A DNA stretch of 64,000 bases from contig NZ_JARXVH010000006.1 in NCBI RefSeq assembly GCF_029892565.1, positions 248,001-312,000 of the forward strand, written 5' to 3'. The translations under genes were made by a program, and so were the position numbers. The notes beneath the pieces are model-generated. The model made no database searches, was not told the origin of the DNA, and saw nothing but the letters and a program-made list of their open reading frames with translations. This document shows positions 23,412-31,789 of the stretch, in pieces. This DNA is from Streptomyces pseudovenezuelae (GTDB lineage Bacteria > Actinomycetota > Actinomycetes > Streptomycetales > Streptomycetaceae). Each line of letters opens with the position of its first letter. Within the stretch, counting starts at the first letter, position 1.

Positions 23412-26400
23412 ATGGCCTCGTCGCCACTGACCCCTTCCGCCGACAGCCGGACCCGTGTGTCCGCGCTCCGTGAGGCGCTGGCCACCCGAGTGGTGGTCGC
23501 CGACGGAGCGATGGGCACCATGCTGCAGGCCCAGGACCCCACACTCGAGGACTTCGAGAACCTCGAGGGCTGCAACGAGATTCTGAACATCACCCGGCCC
23601 GACATCGTCCGCTCGGTCCACCAGGAGTACTTCGCCGCGGGCGTGGACTGCGTCGAGACGAACACCTTCGGCGCCAACCACTCCGCGCTCGGCGAGTACG
23701 ACATCCCCGAGCGCGTGTACGAGCTGTCCGAGGCCGGTGCCCGCATCGCCCGCGAGGTCGCCGACGAGTTCACCGCCGACACCGGACAGCAGCGCTGGGT
23801 CCTCGGCTCCATGGGCCCCGGCACCAAGCTGCCCACACTGGGCCACGCCCCCTACACCCTGCTGCGCGACGCCTACCAGCGGAACGCCGAGGGCATGATC
23901 GCCGGCGGCGCCGACGCGCTGCTCGTCGAGACCACCCAGGACCTGCTGCAGACCAAGGCCTCGGTCCTGGGCGCCCGTCGGGCCCTGGACGCGCTCGGCA
24001 TCAGTGTCCCGCTCGTCGTCTCGGTGACCGTCGAGACCACCGGCACCATGCTGCTGGGCTCCGAGATCGGCGCCGCGCTCACCGCGCTGGAGCCGCTCGG
24101 CATCGACATGATCGGCCTGAACTGCGCGACGGGCCCGGCCGAGATGAGCGAGCACCTGCGCTATCTCGCCCGCCACTCCCGCATCCCGCTGTCCTGCATG
24201 CCGAACGCGGGCCTCCCGGTCCTCGGCAAGGACGGCGCCCACTACCCGCTGACGCCCCCGGAACTCGCCGACGCCCAGGAGACCTTCGTACGCGAGTACG
24301 GCCTCTCCCTGATCGGCGGCTGCTGCGGTACGACCCCGGAGCACCTGCGCCAGGTCGTCGAGCGCGTCCGGGGTCTCGCGCCGGCCGAGCGCCACCCCCG
24401 CCCCGAGCCCGGCGCCGCCTCCCTCTACCAGACGGTCCCGTTCCGCCAGGACACCGCCTACATGGCGATCGGCGAGCGCACCAACGCCAACGGCTCGAAG
24501 AAGTTCCGCGAGGCCATGCTGGAGGGCCGCTGGGACGACTGTGTGGAGATGGCCCGCGACCAGATCCGCGAGGGCGCCCACATGCTGGACCTCTGCGTGG
24601 ACTACGTCGGCCGGGACGGCGTCGCCGACATGGAGGAGCTGGCCGGCCGCTTCGCCACCGCCTCCACGCTGCCGATCGTCCTGGACTCCACCGAGGTCCC
24701 GGTCATCCGGGCCGGCCTGGAGAAGCTGGGCGGCCGCGCGGTCATCAACTCCGTCAACTACGAGGACGGCGACGGCCCGGAGTCCCGCTTCGCGAAGGTC
24801 ACCAAGCTCGCCCAGGAGCACGGCGCCGCGCTCATCGCGCTGACCATCGACGAGGAGGGCCAGGCGCGGACCGTCGAGCACAAGGTCGCCATCGCCGAGC
24901 GCCTCATCGAGGACCTGACGACCAACTGGGGCATCCACGAGTCGGACATCCTCATCGACACCCTGACCTTCACCATCTGCACCGGTCAGGAGGAGTCCCG
25001 CAAGGACGGCATCGCCACCATCGGGGCGATTCGCGAACTCAAGCGCCGCCACCCGGACGTGCAGACCACGCTGGGCCTGTCGAACATCTCCTTCGGCCTC
25101 AACCCGGCCGCCCGCATCCTGCTCAACTCGGTCTTCCTCGACGAGTGCGTCAAGGCGGGCCTGGACTCCGCGATCGTGCACGCGTCGAAGATCCTGCCGA
25201 TCGCCCGGTTCACCGAGGAGGAGGTGCAGACCGCCCTCGACCTCATCCACGACCGCCGGGCCGAGGGCTACGACCCGCTCCAGAAGCTGATGGCCCTCTT
25301 CGAGGGCGCCACCACCAAGTCCCTGAAGGCGGGCCGCGCCGAGGAGTTGGCCGCCCTCCCGCTGGACGAGCGGCTCAAGCGCCGGATCATCGACGGCGAG
25401 AAGAACGGCCTGGAGGCCGACCTCGCCGAGGCGTTGGAGACCCGCCCCGCCCTGGACATCGTCAACGCGACGCTCCTGGACGGCATGAAGGTCGTCGGCG
25501 AACTGTTCGGTTCCGGCCAGATGCAGCTGCCGTTCGTGCTCCAGTCCGCCGAGGTCATGAAGACCGCGGTGGCCTATCTGGAGCCGCACATGGAGAAGTC
25601 GGACACCGAGGGCAAGGGCACCATCGTGCTCGCCACCGTGCGCGGAGACGTGCACGACATCGGCAAGAACCTCGTCGACATCATCCTGTCCAACAACGGC
25701 TACAACGTCGTCAACCTCGGCATCAAGCAGCCGGTCTCCGCGATCCTGGAGGCGGCCGCGGAGCACCGGGCCGACGTCATCGGGATGTCCGGGCTCCTGG
25801 TCAAGTCCACGGTGATCATGAAGGAGAACCTGGAGGAGCTCAACCAGCGGGGCATGGCGGCCGACTTCCCCGTCATCCTCGGCGGCGCCGCTCTCACCCG
25901 GGCCTACGTCGAGCAGGACCTGCACGAGATCTACGAGGGCGAAGTCCGGTACGCCCGCGACGCGTTCGAGGGCCTGCGCCTCATGGACGCGCTGATCGGC
26001 GTCAAGCGCGGTGTGCCCGGGGTGAAGCTGCCCGAGCTGAAGCAGCGCCGGGTGCGCCCGGCCGCGACCGCGCAGGTCGAGGAGCGGCCGCAGGAGGGCC
26101 ACGTCCGCTCCGACGTCGCCGTCGACAACCCGATCCCCGAGCCGCCCTTCTGGGGCACCCGCGTCATCAAGGGCATCCAGCTCAAGGAGTACGCGAGCTG
26201 GCTGGACGAGGGCGCGCTGTTCAAGGGCCAGTGGGGCCTCAAGGAGGCGCGGACCGGCGACGGGCCGACGTACGAGGAACTCGTCGAGACCGAGGGGCGG
26301 CCCCGGCTGCGCGGTCTGCTGGACCGGCTCCAGACGGACAACCTCCTCGAAGCGGCCGTCGTCTACGGCTACTTCCCGTGCGTCTCCAAGGACGACGACC

Positions 26401-26927
26401 TGATCCTCCTGGACGAGCGCGGCAACGAGCGCACCCGCTTCACCTTCCCGCGCCAGCGCCGCGGCCGCCGGCTCTGCCTGGCCGACTTCTTCCGGCCCGA
26501 GGAGGCGGGGGAGCCCGACGTCGTCGGACTCCAGGTCGTCACCGTCGGCTCCCGCATCGGCGAGGAGACGGCCCGGATGTTCGAGGCCAACGCCTACCGC
26601 GACTACCTCGAACTGCACGGCCTGTCCGTCCAGTTGGCCGAGGCGCTTGCCGAGTACTGGCACGCGCGCGTGCGTTCGGAGCTGGGCTTCGCCGGCGAGG
26701 ACCCCACCGAAGTCGAGGACATGTTCGCCCTCAAGTACCGGGGCGCCCGCTTCTCGCTCGGCTACGGCGCCTGTCCGAACCTGGAGGACCGGGCCAAGAT
26801 CGCCGACCTGCTCCAGCCGGAGCGCATCGGCGTGCAGCTCTCCGAGGAGTTCCAGCTCCACCCCGAGCAGTCCACGGACGCGATCGTGATCCACCACCCG
26901 GAGGCGAAGTACTTCAACGCACGGTGA
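23412..26927 (+). CDS. metH: Cobalamin-dependent methionine synthase
   Basis: 1171 aa from ATG 23412 with AGAGGGAG upstream. Transfers methyl from 5-methyl-THF to homocysteine through cob(I)alamin. Domain order: homocysteine binding (about 15-330; zinc Cys in GLNCATGP and GGCCGTTPEH), pterin binding (about 345-610; AIGERTNANGSKKF), cap (about 645-740), B12 binding (about 740-890; DVHDIGKN with His748 as the lower cobalt ligand), and AdoMet reactivation domain (about 920-1165; LSLGYGACPNLEDR-like RFSLGYGACPN). All four modules are present, so it is a full-length enzyme. The leader shows no clear cobalamin riboswitch. A 20-bp duplication spans the stop codon. Confidence 0.97.
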   Translation: MASSPLTPSADSRTRVSALREALATRVVVADGAMGTMLQAQDPTLEDFENLEGCNEILNITRPDIVRSVHQEYFAAGVDCVETNTFGANHSALGEYDIPERVYELSEAGARIAREVADEFTADTGQQRWVLGSMGPGTKLPTLGHAPYTLLRDAYQRNAEGMIAGGADALLVETTQDLLQTKASVLGARRALDALGISVPLVVSVTVETTGTMLLGSEIGAALTALEPLGIDMIGLNCATGPAEMSEHLRYLARHSRIPLSCMPNAGLPVLGKDGAHYPLTPPELADAQETFVREYGLSLIGGCCGTTPEHLRQVVERVRGLAPAERHPRPEPGAASLYQTVPFRQDTAYMAIGERTNANGSKKFREAMLEGRWDDCVEMARDQIREGAHMLDLCVDYVGRDGVADMEELAGRFATASTLPIVLDSTEVPVIRAGLEKLGGRAVINSVNYEDGDGPESRFAKVTKLAQEHGAALIALTIDEEGQARTVEHKVAIAERLIEDLTTNWGIHESDILIDTLTFTICTGQEESRKDGIATIGAIRELKRRHPDVQTTLGLSNISFGLNPAARILLNSVFLDECVKAGLDSAIVHASKILPIARFTEEEVQTALDLIHDRRAEGYDPLQKLMALFEGATTKSLKAGRAEELAALPLDERLKRRIIDGEKNGLEADLAEALETRPALDIVNATLLDGMKVVGELFGSGQMQLPFVLQSAEVMKTAVAYLEPHMEKSDTEGKGTIVLATVRGDVHDIGKNLVDIILSNNGYNVVNLGIKQPVSAILEAAAEHRADVIGMSGLLVKSTVIMKENLEELNQRGMAADFPVILGGAALTRAYVEQDLHEIYEGEVRYARDAFEGLRLMDALIGVKRGVPGVKLPELKQRRVRPAATAQVEERPQEGHVRSDVAVDNPIPEPPFWGTRVIKGIQLKEYASWLDEGALFKGQWGLKEARTGDGPTYEELVETEGRPRLRGLLDRLQTDNLLEAAVVYGYFPCVSKDDDLILLDERGNERTRFTFPRQRRGRRLCLADFFRPEEAGEPDVVGLQVVTVGSRIGEETARMFEANAYRDYLELHGLSVQLAEALAEYWHARVRSELGFAGEDPTEVEDMFALKYRGARFSLGYGACPNLEDRAKIADLLQPERIGVQLSEEFQLHPEQSTDAIVIHHPEAKYFNAR

Positions 26928-26945
26928 AGTACATCGACGCACGGT
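26906..26945 (+). repeat. 20-bp tandem duplication spanning the metH stop codon
   Basis: Two adjacent 20-bp copies (26906-26925, 26926-26945) begin GAAGTAC and end GACGCACGGT or AACGCACGGT; they differ at 2 positions. The first TGA falls at the junction, so the second copy is untranslated, although it would encode a similar KYIDAR end. Confidence 0.75.
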
Positions 26946-27074
26946 GAACAGTGCGCCACGTGAGTCGGCTCCACCGAGCACACTGATCGGATAAGTCATA
27001 CACTGGTCGGTCCATTGCAGGCCGGTTCCCCCAGCGGGAGCCGGCCTGGTCGTCCCTCAAGGAGGTGCGCCAGG

Positions 27075-27773
27075 ATGACCAGTACGGTCCCCGCGCTCGG
27101 AACCCGTACGGCCGAAGGCTCTGCCCTGCAGGCCGTGCTCCTCGACATGGACGGCACTCTGGTGGACACCGAGGGCTTCTGGTGGGACGTCGAGGTGGAG
27201 ATCTTCGCCCGCCTCGGCCACCCGCTCGACGACTCCTGGCGCCATGTAGTGGTCGGCGGTCCGATGACCCGCAGCGCGGGCTTCCTGATCGAGGCCACCG
27301 GCGCCGACATCACCCTCGCCGAGCTGTCCGTCCTGCTCAACGACGGGTTCGAGGACCGCATCGGACGCAGCCTGCCGCTGATGCCGGGCGCCGCCCGACT
27401 GCTCGCCGAGCTCTCCGAGTACGAGATCCCCACGGCGCTCGTCTCGGCCTCGCACCGGCGCATCATCGACCGCGTGATCGCCTCGCTCGGCTCCCACCAC
27501 TTCGCGCTGACGGTGGCCGGCGACGAGGTGCCGCGCACCAAGCCCTACCCCGACCCGTATCTGGCCGCCGCGGCCGGACTGGGCGTGGACCCGGCCAGAT
27601 GCGCCGTCGTCGAGGACACGGCGACCGGCGTCGCCGCGGCCGAGGCGGCGGGCTGTCACGTGGTCGTGGTGCCCTCGGTGGCCCCCATCGGCCCGGCCGC
27701 GGGGCGCACCGTGGTGTCGTCCCTGGAAGACGTCGACCTGACATTTCTGCGCGGACTGATCACCGCTCGATGA
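27075..27773 (+). CDS. HAD-superfamily phosphatase/phosphomutase-like hydrolase
   Basis: 232 aa from ATG 27075, 9 nt after AAGGAGG; an in-frame ATG at 27015 has no such site. HAD motifs: I LLDMDGTLVDTEG (nucleophile Asp and acid/base Asp), II ALVSASHRR, III KPYPDPYLAAAA with its Lys, IV VVEDTATGVAAAEAAG. The alpha-helical cap after motif I puts it in subfamily I (beta-phosphoglucomutase/phosphoglycolate phosphatase-like). The substrate is unknown. It lies 147 bp downstream of metH and could be co-transcribed. Confidence 0.88.
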   Translation: MTSTVPALGTRTAEGSALQAVLLDMDGTLVDTEGFWWDVEVEIFARLGHPLDDSWRHVVVGGPMTRSAGFLIEATGADITLAELSVLLNDGFEDRIGRSLPLMPGAARLLAELSEYEIPTALVSASHRRIIDRVIASLGSHHFALTVAGDEVPRTKPYPDPYLAAAAGLGVDPARCAVVEDTATGVAAAEAAGCHVVVVPSVAPIGPAAGRTVVSSLEDVDLTFLRGLITAR

Positions 27774-28208
27774 CGGAAATGCGACGGACGTTCACCCAGC
27801 GTGCAACATCGATACGGCGGTAATTTCCCGAGCCGGAGTGCGGGGGAATTTGAATCGCGGCGGATGGCCGAATTCCGGTACTGACCAAGGTCATTTGGAA
27901 TGTGAGGTTCCCCACTTTCCCGAGGGTCGACAGTAGGGGTGCCGTGTGCTGTTCACCCCGTTTCGGGCGTCGTCGGCGTGCCCTTGTGTCCCGATTGATG
28001 GAACGCTGCACGAATCCTTCCCTCGTCGGGTTTTCGGTCTGTCCACAACCGGTTTCGCTGCGTGATGGGGGCTCAACTCCGGTGACAGTGAACCCGCATA
28101 CTGGTGCGGACTAATCTCATCGCGAGAACATCGCCCTTACCCCGTGATCCGCCCGCAACACCCCTGCATGCCGGGTACACGGACTCGACAGCCTGGAGAA
28201 ACTCGAGC
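27774..28208. other. 435-bp intergenic region upstream of the solute-binding lipoprotein gene
   Basis: No ORF with coding-like third-position bias is seen on either strand. The region is visibly less GC-rich than its neighbours (for example 27820-27910 and 28010-28130). It holds a short inverted repeat TGACC-AA-GGTCA at 27882-27893. It probably contains the promoter for the gene at 28209; I cannot place a confident -10/-35 pair. Confidence 0.5.
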
Positions 28209-29813
28209 ATGAACCGCAAGACTTTGGTGCTGCCGGCCGTGGTCGGTCTGCTCGCGCCCGTGCTCGCCGCCTGTGGTGGGTCCGACAGCGGGAGCGGTGG
28301 CGGCGACGCGATCGCCGTGGGCACTACGGACCGGTTCATCGCCACGAAGGACGCGCCGGCACCGTTCGACCCCGCCTACGCCTACGACGTCGGCAGCTGG
28401 AACGTGCTGCGCCAGACCGTGCAGACGCTGATGATGCAGCCGAAGGGCGACGGCGACCCGGTCCCCGAGGCTGCCCAGAGCTGCGACTTCACCGACAGCG
28501 GCAACGAGCGCTACGCCTGCACCCTGCGCGACGGACTGAAGTTCGCCAACGGCGACAAGGTCACCGCGGCCGATGTGAAGTACTCCATCGACCGCGCCCG
28601 CGCCATCAAGGCCGACTCCGGCGTCTTCGCCCTGCTGTCCACCATCGACACCGTCGAGACGCAGGGCGACAACGAAGTCATCTTCCACCTCAAGACCGCC
28701 GACGCCACCTTCCCGTACAAGCTGTCGACCCCGGTCGCGGGCATCGTCAACCCCGACGACTACGAGAAGAACAAGCTGCGCGAGGGCTTCGAGGTGGACG
28801 GCTCCGGCCCGTACACCCTGTCGACCGAGGTGAAGAACGACGAGGTCGTCAAGGCCACCTTCACCAAGAACCCCAACTACAAGGGGTCGTTGAAGGTCAA
28901 CAACTCCAAGGTCGACATGGTGTCCTTCAAGGACGCCGCCACCATGGGCACCGCCCTCGACAAGGGCGACATCCAGGTCATGACCCGCACCATGACGCCG
29001 GAGCAGATCGACAAGCTGTCCGAGAAGACCGACGGCGACGTCGACCTGGTCGAGATGGCCGGCCTGGAGATCCGCTACCTCGCCTTCAACACCAACGCCC
29101 CGACGGTGAAGACCAAGGCCGTCCGCGAGGCGATGGCCCAGCTCATCAACCGCGCCGAGCTGGTCTCCAAGGTCTACGGCTCCCAGGCCGAGCCGCTGTA
29201 CTCGCTGGTCCCGGCCAGCGTCACCGGCCACTCCAACTCGTTCCTCAACAAGTACGGCGACCCGAGCGTCTCCAAGGCCAAGACCTTGCTGACCGACGCC
29301 AACATCACCACCCCGGTCAAGCTGACCCTGCACTACACGACCGACCACTACGGCTCGGCCACCAAGAAGGAGTTCGAGCAGCTCCAGACCCAGCTCAACA
29401 CCAGCGGCCTGTTCGACGTCACCATCAAGGGCGCGGCCTGGGACACCTTCGTCCCGGCCGAGCGCAAGGGCTCCTACGACGTCTGGGGTATGGGCTGGTT
29501 CCCGGACTTCCCGGACGCGGACAGCTTCATCGCGCCGTTCCTCGACAAGGACAACTTCCTCAACTCGCCGTACGCGAACCCCAAGATCATCGACAACCTG
29601 ATCCCGGAGTCCCGCCGCGAGGCCGACCGGCTCGCCGCCGGCACCAGCCTGACGGAGATCCAGGACATCGTCGCCGACGACGTCCCGATCCTCCCGCTGT
29701 GGCAGGGCAAGCAGTACGTCGCCGCCCGCGACGACGTCACGGGCACGGCGTACGTGCTCAACTCCTCCGCGACCCTGCAGCTCTGGGAGCTCAGCCGCGG
29801 CGTGAGCGGCTGA
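28209..29813 (+). CDS. ABC-transporter solute-binding lipoprotein (SBP family 5, peptide/opine type)
   Basis: 534 aa from ATG 28209. Lipoprotein signal MNRKTLVLPAVVGLL then lipobox LAAC with Cys22, followed by a GGSDSGSGGG linker. Family 5 features: DPAYAYDVGSWNVLRQTVQTLM, CTLRDGLKFANGDKVTAADVKYSIDRA (signature), VDGSGPYTLSTEV, FNTNAPTVKTKAVREAMAQLINR and YDVWGMGWFPDFPDADSF. These proteins capture oligopeptides, nickel or similar solutes outside the membrane. No permease or ATPase genes are adjacent, so it is an orphan that may serve a distant transporter. A strong terminator follows. Confidence 0.93.
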   Translation: MNRKTLVLPAVVGLLAPVLAACGGSDSGSGGGDAIAVGTTDRFIATKDAPAPFDPAYAYDVGSWNVLRQTVQTLMMQPKGDGDPVPEAAQSCDFTDSGNERYACTLRDGLKFANGDKVTAADVKYSIDRARAIKADSGVFALLSTIDTVETQGDNEVIFHLKTADATFPYKLSTPVAGIVNPDDYEKNKLREGFEVDGSGPYTLSTEVKNDEVVKATFTKNPNYKGSLKVNNSKVDMVSFKDAATMGTALDKGDIQVMTRTMTPEQIDKLSEKTDGDVDLVEMAGLEIRYLAFNTNAPTVKTKAVREAMAQLINRAELVSKVYGSQAEPLYSLVPASVTGHSNSFLNKYGDPSVSKAKTLLTDANITTPVKLTLHYTTDHYGSATKKEFEQLQTQLNTSGLFDVTIKGAAWDTFVPAERKGSYDVWGMGWFPDFPDADSFIAPFLDKDNFLNSPYANPKIIDNLIPESRREADRLAAGTSLTEIQDIVADDVPILPLWQGKQYVAARDDVTGTAYVLNSSATLQLWELSRGVSG

Positions 29814-29835
29814 CGCCTCCGCTCGACCGACGACA

Positions 29836-29873
29836 AGAGGGGCCGCTTCCGAAAGGAAGCGGCCCCTCTGTTT
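29836..29873. terminator. Strong bidirectional terminator with GAAA tetraloop
   Basis: A perfect 15-bp stem (29836-29850 with 29855-29869) is closed by a GAAA loop and followed by GTTT. It lies between the convergent lipoprotein gene and response regulator gene. Confidence 0.85.
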
Positions 29874-29896
29874 CCTACGACGACGGGTACGGCGCC

Positions 29897-30568
29897 CTAC
29901 TGCGCGCCGGGACGCACCAGCCCGCTCTCGTACGCGTACACCGCGGCCTGCACCCGGTCGCGCAGCCCCAGCTTGGTCAGCACATGCCCGACGTGTGTCT
30001 TGACGGTGGTCTCGCTGACGAACAGGTCGGCGGCGATCTCCGCGTTGGACAGGCCGCGCGCCACCAGCTTCAGCACCTCCACCTCGCGCTCGGTGAGCGT
30101 GTGCAGGGTGTCCGGCACGGGCTCGTCGCCGGAGGGCAGGTGGGTGGCGTACTTGTCGAGCAACCGTCGGGTGATGCTCGGCGCGAGCATGGCCTCGCCC
30201 GCGGCCACCACCCGGATCGCCTGCACCAGTTCGTTGGCCGGGGCGTCCTTGAGCAGGAAGCCGCTGGCGCCTGCCCGGAGGGCCTCCACCACGTACTCGT
30301 CGAGGTCGAAGGTGGTCAGGACCAGGACCTTCGCCGGGCCGTCCCGCCCCGGTCCGGTGATCTGCCGGGTCGCCTCCACGCCGTCCATCCGGGGCATCCG
30401 GATGTCCATCAGGACCACGTCGGGCTGCAGGGCCCGGACCTGGTCGAGGGCCTGGAGGCCGTCTCCGGCCTCGCCGACGACCGCGAGGTCCTGCTCCGCT
30501 TCCAGAATCATCCGGAAGCCGGTACGCAGCAGCGGCTGGTCGTCGACGAGTAGGACGCGGATGGCCAC
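29897..30568 (-). CDS. NarL/FixJ-type response regulator without adjacent kinase
   Basis: 223 aa from GTG 30568, with AAGGAGA 7 nt upstream. Receiver domain 1-120: acidic pocket VLLVDDQ, phospho-acceptor Asp55 in VVLMDIRMPRMDG, switch Thr in VLVLTTFD and Lys in FLLKDAPA. C-terminal LuxR helix-turn-helix (about 155-215: LTEREVEVLKLVARGLSNAEIA, then VSETTVKTHVGHVLTKLGL). It activates or represses target promoters once phosphorylated. No histidine kinase is next to it; the upstream gene is a RecB-like nuclease 14 nt away, so the two form a unit. The partner kinase is unknown. Confidence 0.92.
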   Translation of the reverse strand: MAIRVLLVDDQPLLRTGFRMILEAEQDLAVVGEAGDGLQALDQVRALQPDVVLMDIRMPRMDGVEATRQITGPGRDGPAKVLVLTTFDLDEYVVEALRAGASGFLLKDAPANELVQAIRVVAAGEAMLAPSITRRLLDKYATHLPSGDEPVPDTLHTLTEREVEVLKLVARGLSNAEIAADLFVSETTVKTHVGHVLTKLGLRDRVQAAVYAYESGLVRPGAQ

Positions 30569-30582
30569 GTAAGTCTCCTTCG

Positions 30583-31614
30583 CTAGTCCGGCCCCATTCT
30601 GCCCTGTTGGACGGCACCGGACTCGGGCGCCCTCACCGGCAGCGGATAGGGCGGGGGAGTCCCGCCGAATTCCGGACAGTGCGCCTGATGATCGCACCAG
30701 CCGCACAGCTTCGTCGGACGCGGTCGCCACTCGCCCGTCTCCGTCGCCAGCCGGATCGCCTCCCACAGCGCGAGCAGCTTGCGCTCCACACGCTCCAGAT
30801 CGGCCGGGACGGGGTCGTAGGTAAGGACGTCCCCGCTGCCGAGGTACACCAGCTGGAGCCGGCGCGGGACGACCTGCTTCAGCCGCCACACCACCAGGGC
30901 GTAGAACTTCATCTGGAACAGCGCGCCCTCCGCGTACTCGGGGCGGGGCGCCTTGCCCGTCTTGTAGTCGACGATCCGCACCTCGCCCGTGGGTGCCACG
31001 TCGACCCGGTCGATGATCCCGCGCAGCTTCAGCCCCGAGTCCAGCTCCGCCTCGACGAACAGCTCCCGCTCGGCGGGCTCCAGGCGGGTCGGGTCCTCCA
31101 GCGTGAACCAGCGCTCGACCAGCCGCTCCGCCTCGCCCAGCCAGCGCGCGAGCCGCTCCCCGTCCGGGTCGTCCTCGAACAGCTCCACCACCTCCGGCCT
31201 GCTCTCGCGCAGCCGGTCCCACTGCCCGGGGACGAGGGACTTGGCCCGCGGCGCGGTCCGCTCCGTCGCCGGGGCGTCGAAGAGCCGCTCCAGAACCGCG
31301 TGCACCAAGGTGCCCCTGGTCGCCGCCTCGCTCGGCTTCTCGGGCAGCCGGTCGATGACACGGAACCGGTAGAGCAGAGGGCACTGCATGAAGTCGCCGG
31401 CACGCGAGGGGGAGAGGCTGGCGGGCGCTATGGCGACGGGGGCCACGACGACGTCCGGGCCGGCGGCGCCGATCACCTCGACGGTCGCCCCGCTCCCGCT
31501 CCCGGTCTCGCTCTGGCCCGGTACCGTGCCCGCCGACTCGGCCGCGACCGGTGAATCCCCCTGCGGGGCACCGCCGCCGGCGGCCTGCGCCGCGTCCTCC
31601 GTGCTCGTCTCCAT
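30583..31614 (-). CDS. RecB/Cas4-type PD-(D/E)XK nuclease with Cys cluster
   Basis: 343 aa from ATG 31614. An acidic, Gly/Ser-rich N-terminus (1-60) is followed by the nuclease fold: SLSPSRAGDFMQCPLLYRFR (first Cys), TRGTLVHAVLERLF (His), GIIDRVDVA (Asp), EVRIVDYKTGKAP (D-Y-K of motif III), and QMKFYALVVW. A C-terminal Cys group CGWCDHQAHC, together with the early Cys, fits a 4Fe-4S cluster as in AddB/Cas4. It is likely a DNA exonuclease in repair, but no CRISPR array or AddA/RecB helicase gene is nearby. Its stop is 14 nt before the response regulator start. Confidence 0.85.
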   Translation of the reverse strand: METSTEDAAQAAGGGAPQGDSPVAAESAGTVPGQSETGSGSGATVEVIGAAGPDVVVAPVAIAPASLSPSRAGDFMQCPLLYRFRVIDRLPEKPSEAATRGTLVHAVLERLFDAPATERTAPRAKSLVPGQWDRLRESRPEVVELFEDDPDGERLARWLGEAERLVERWFTLEDPTRLEPAERELFVEAELDSGLKLRGIIDRVDVAPTGEVRIVDYKTGKAPRPEYAEGALFQMKFYALVVWRLKQVVPRRLQLVYLGSGDVLTYDPVPADLERVERKLLALWEAIRLATETGEWRPRPTKLCGWCDHQAHCPEFGGTPPPYPLPVRAPESGAVQQGRMGPD

Positions 31615-31789
31615 GCCCCCAGACCTTACGGCCCGCCACTGACAGTGACCCGGCCAAGGCCGCAACGGCTGCGACAGGTGGGGAAACTCAGGGGGTGCCG
31701 GGGCGGAACGCGTCGCGACGGCCGCATACCATCGACCCGAGACCCTTCCGGCCGGCAGGCACGGGAGATGCTTCGAACGAGGGGACATC

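Noticed and set aside
23250..26999. A 1,249-codon open frame antisense to metH
   Set aside because: Same GC effect; no domain or signal is visible, and metH is complete on the plus strand.
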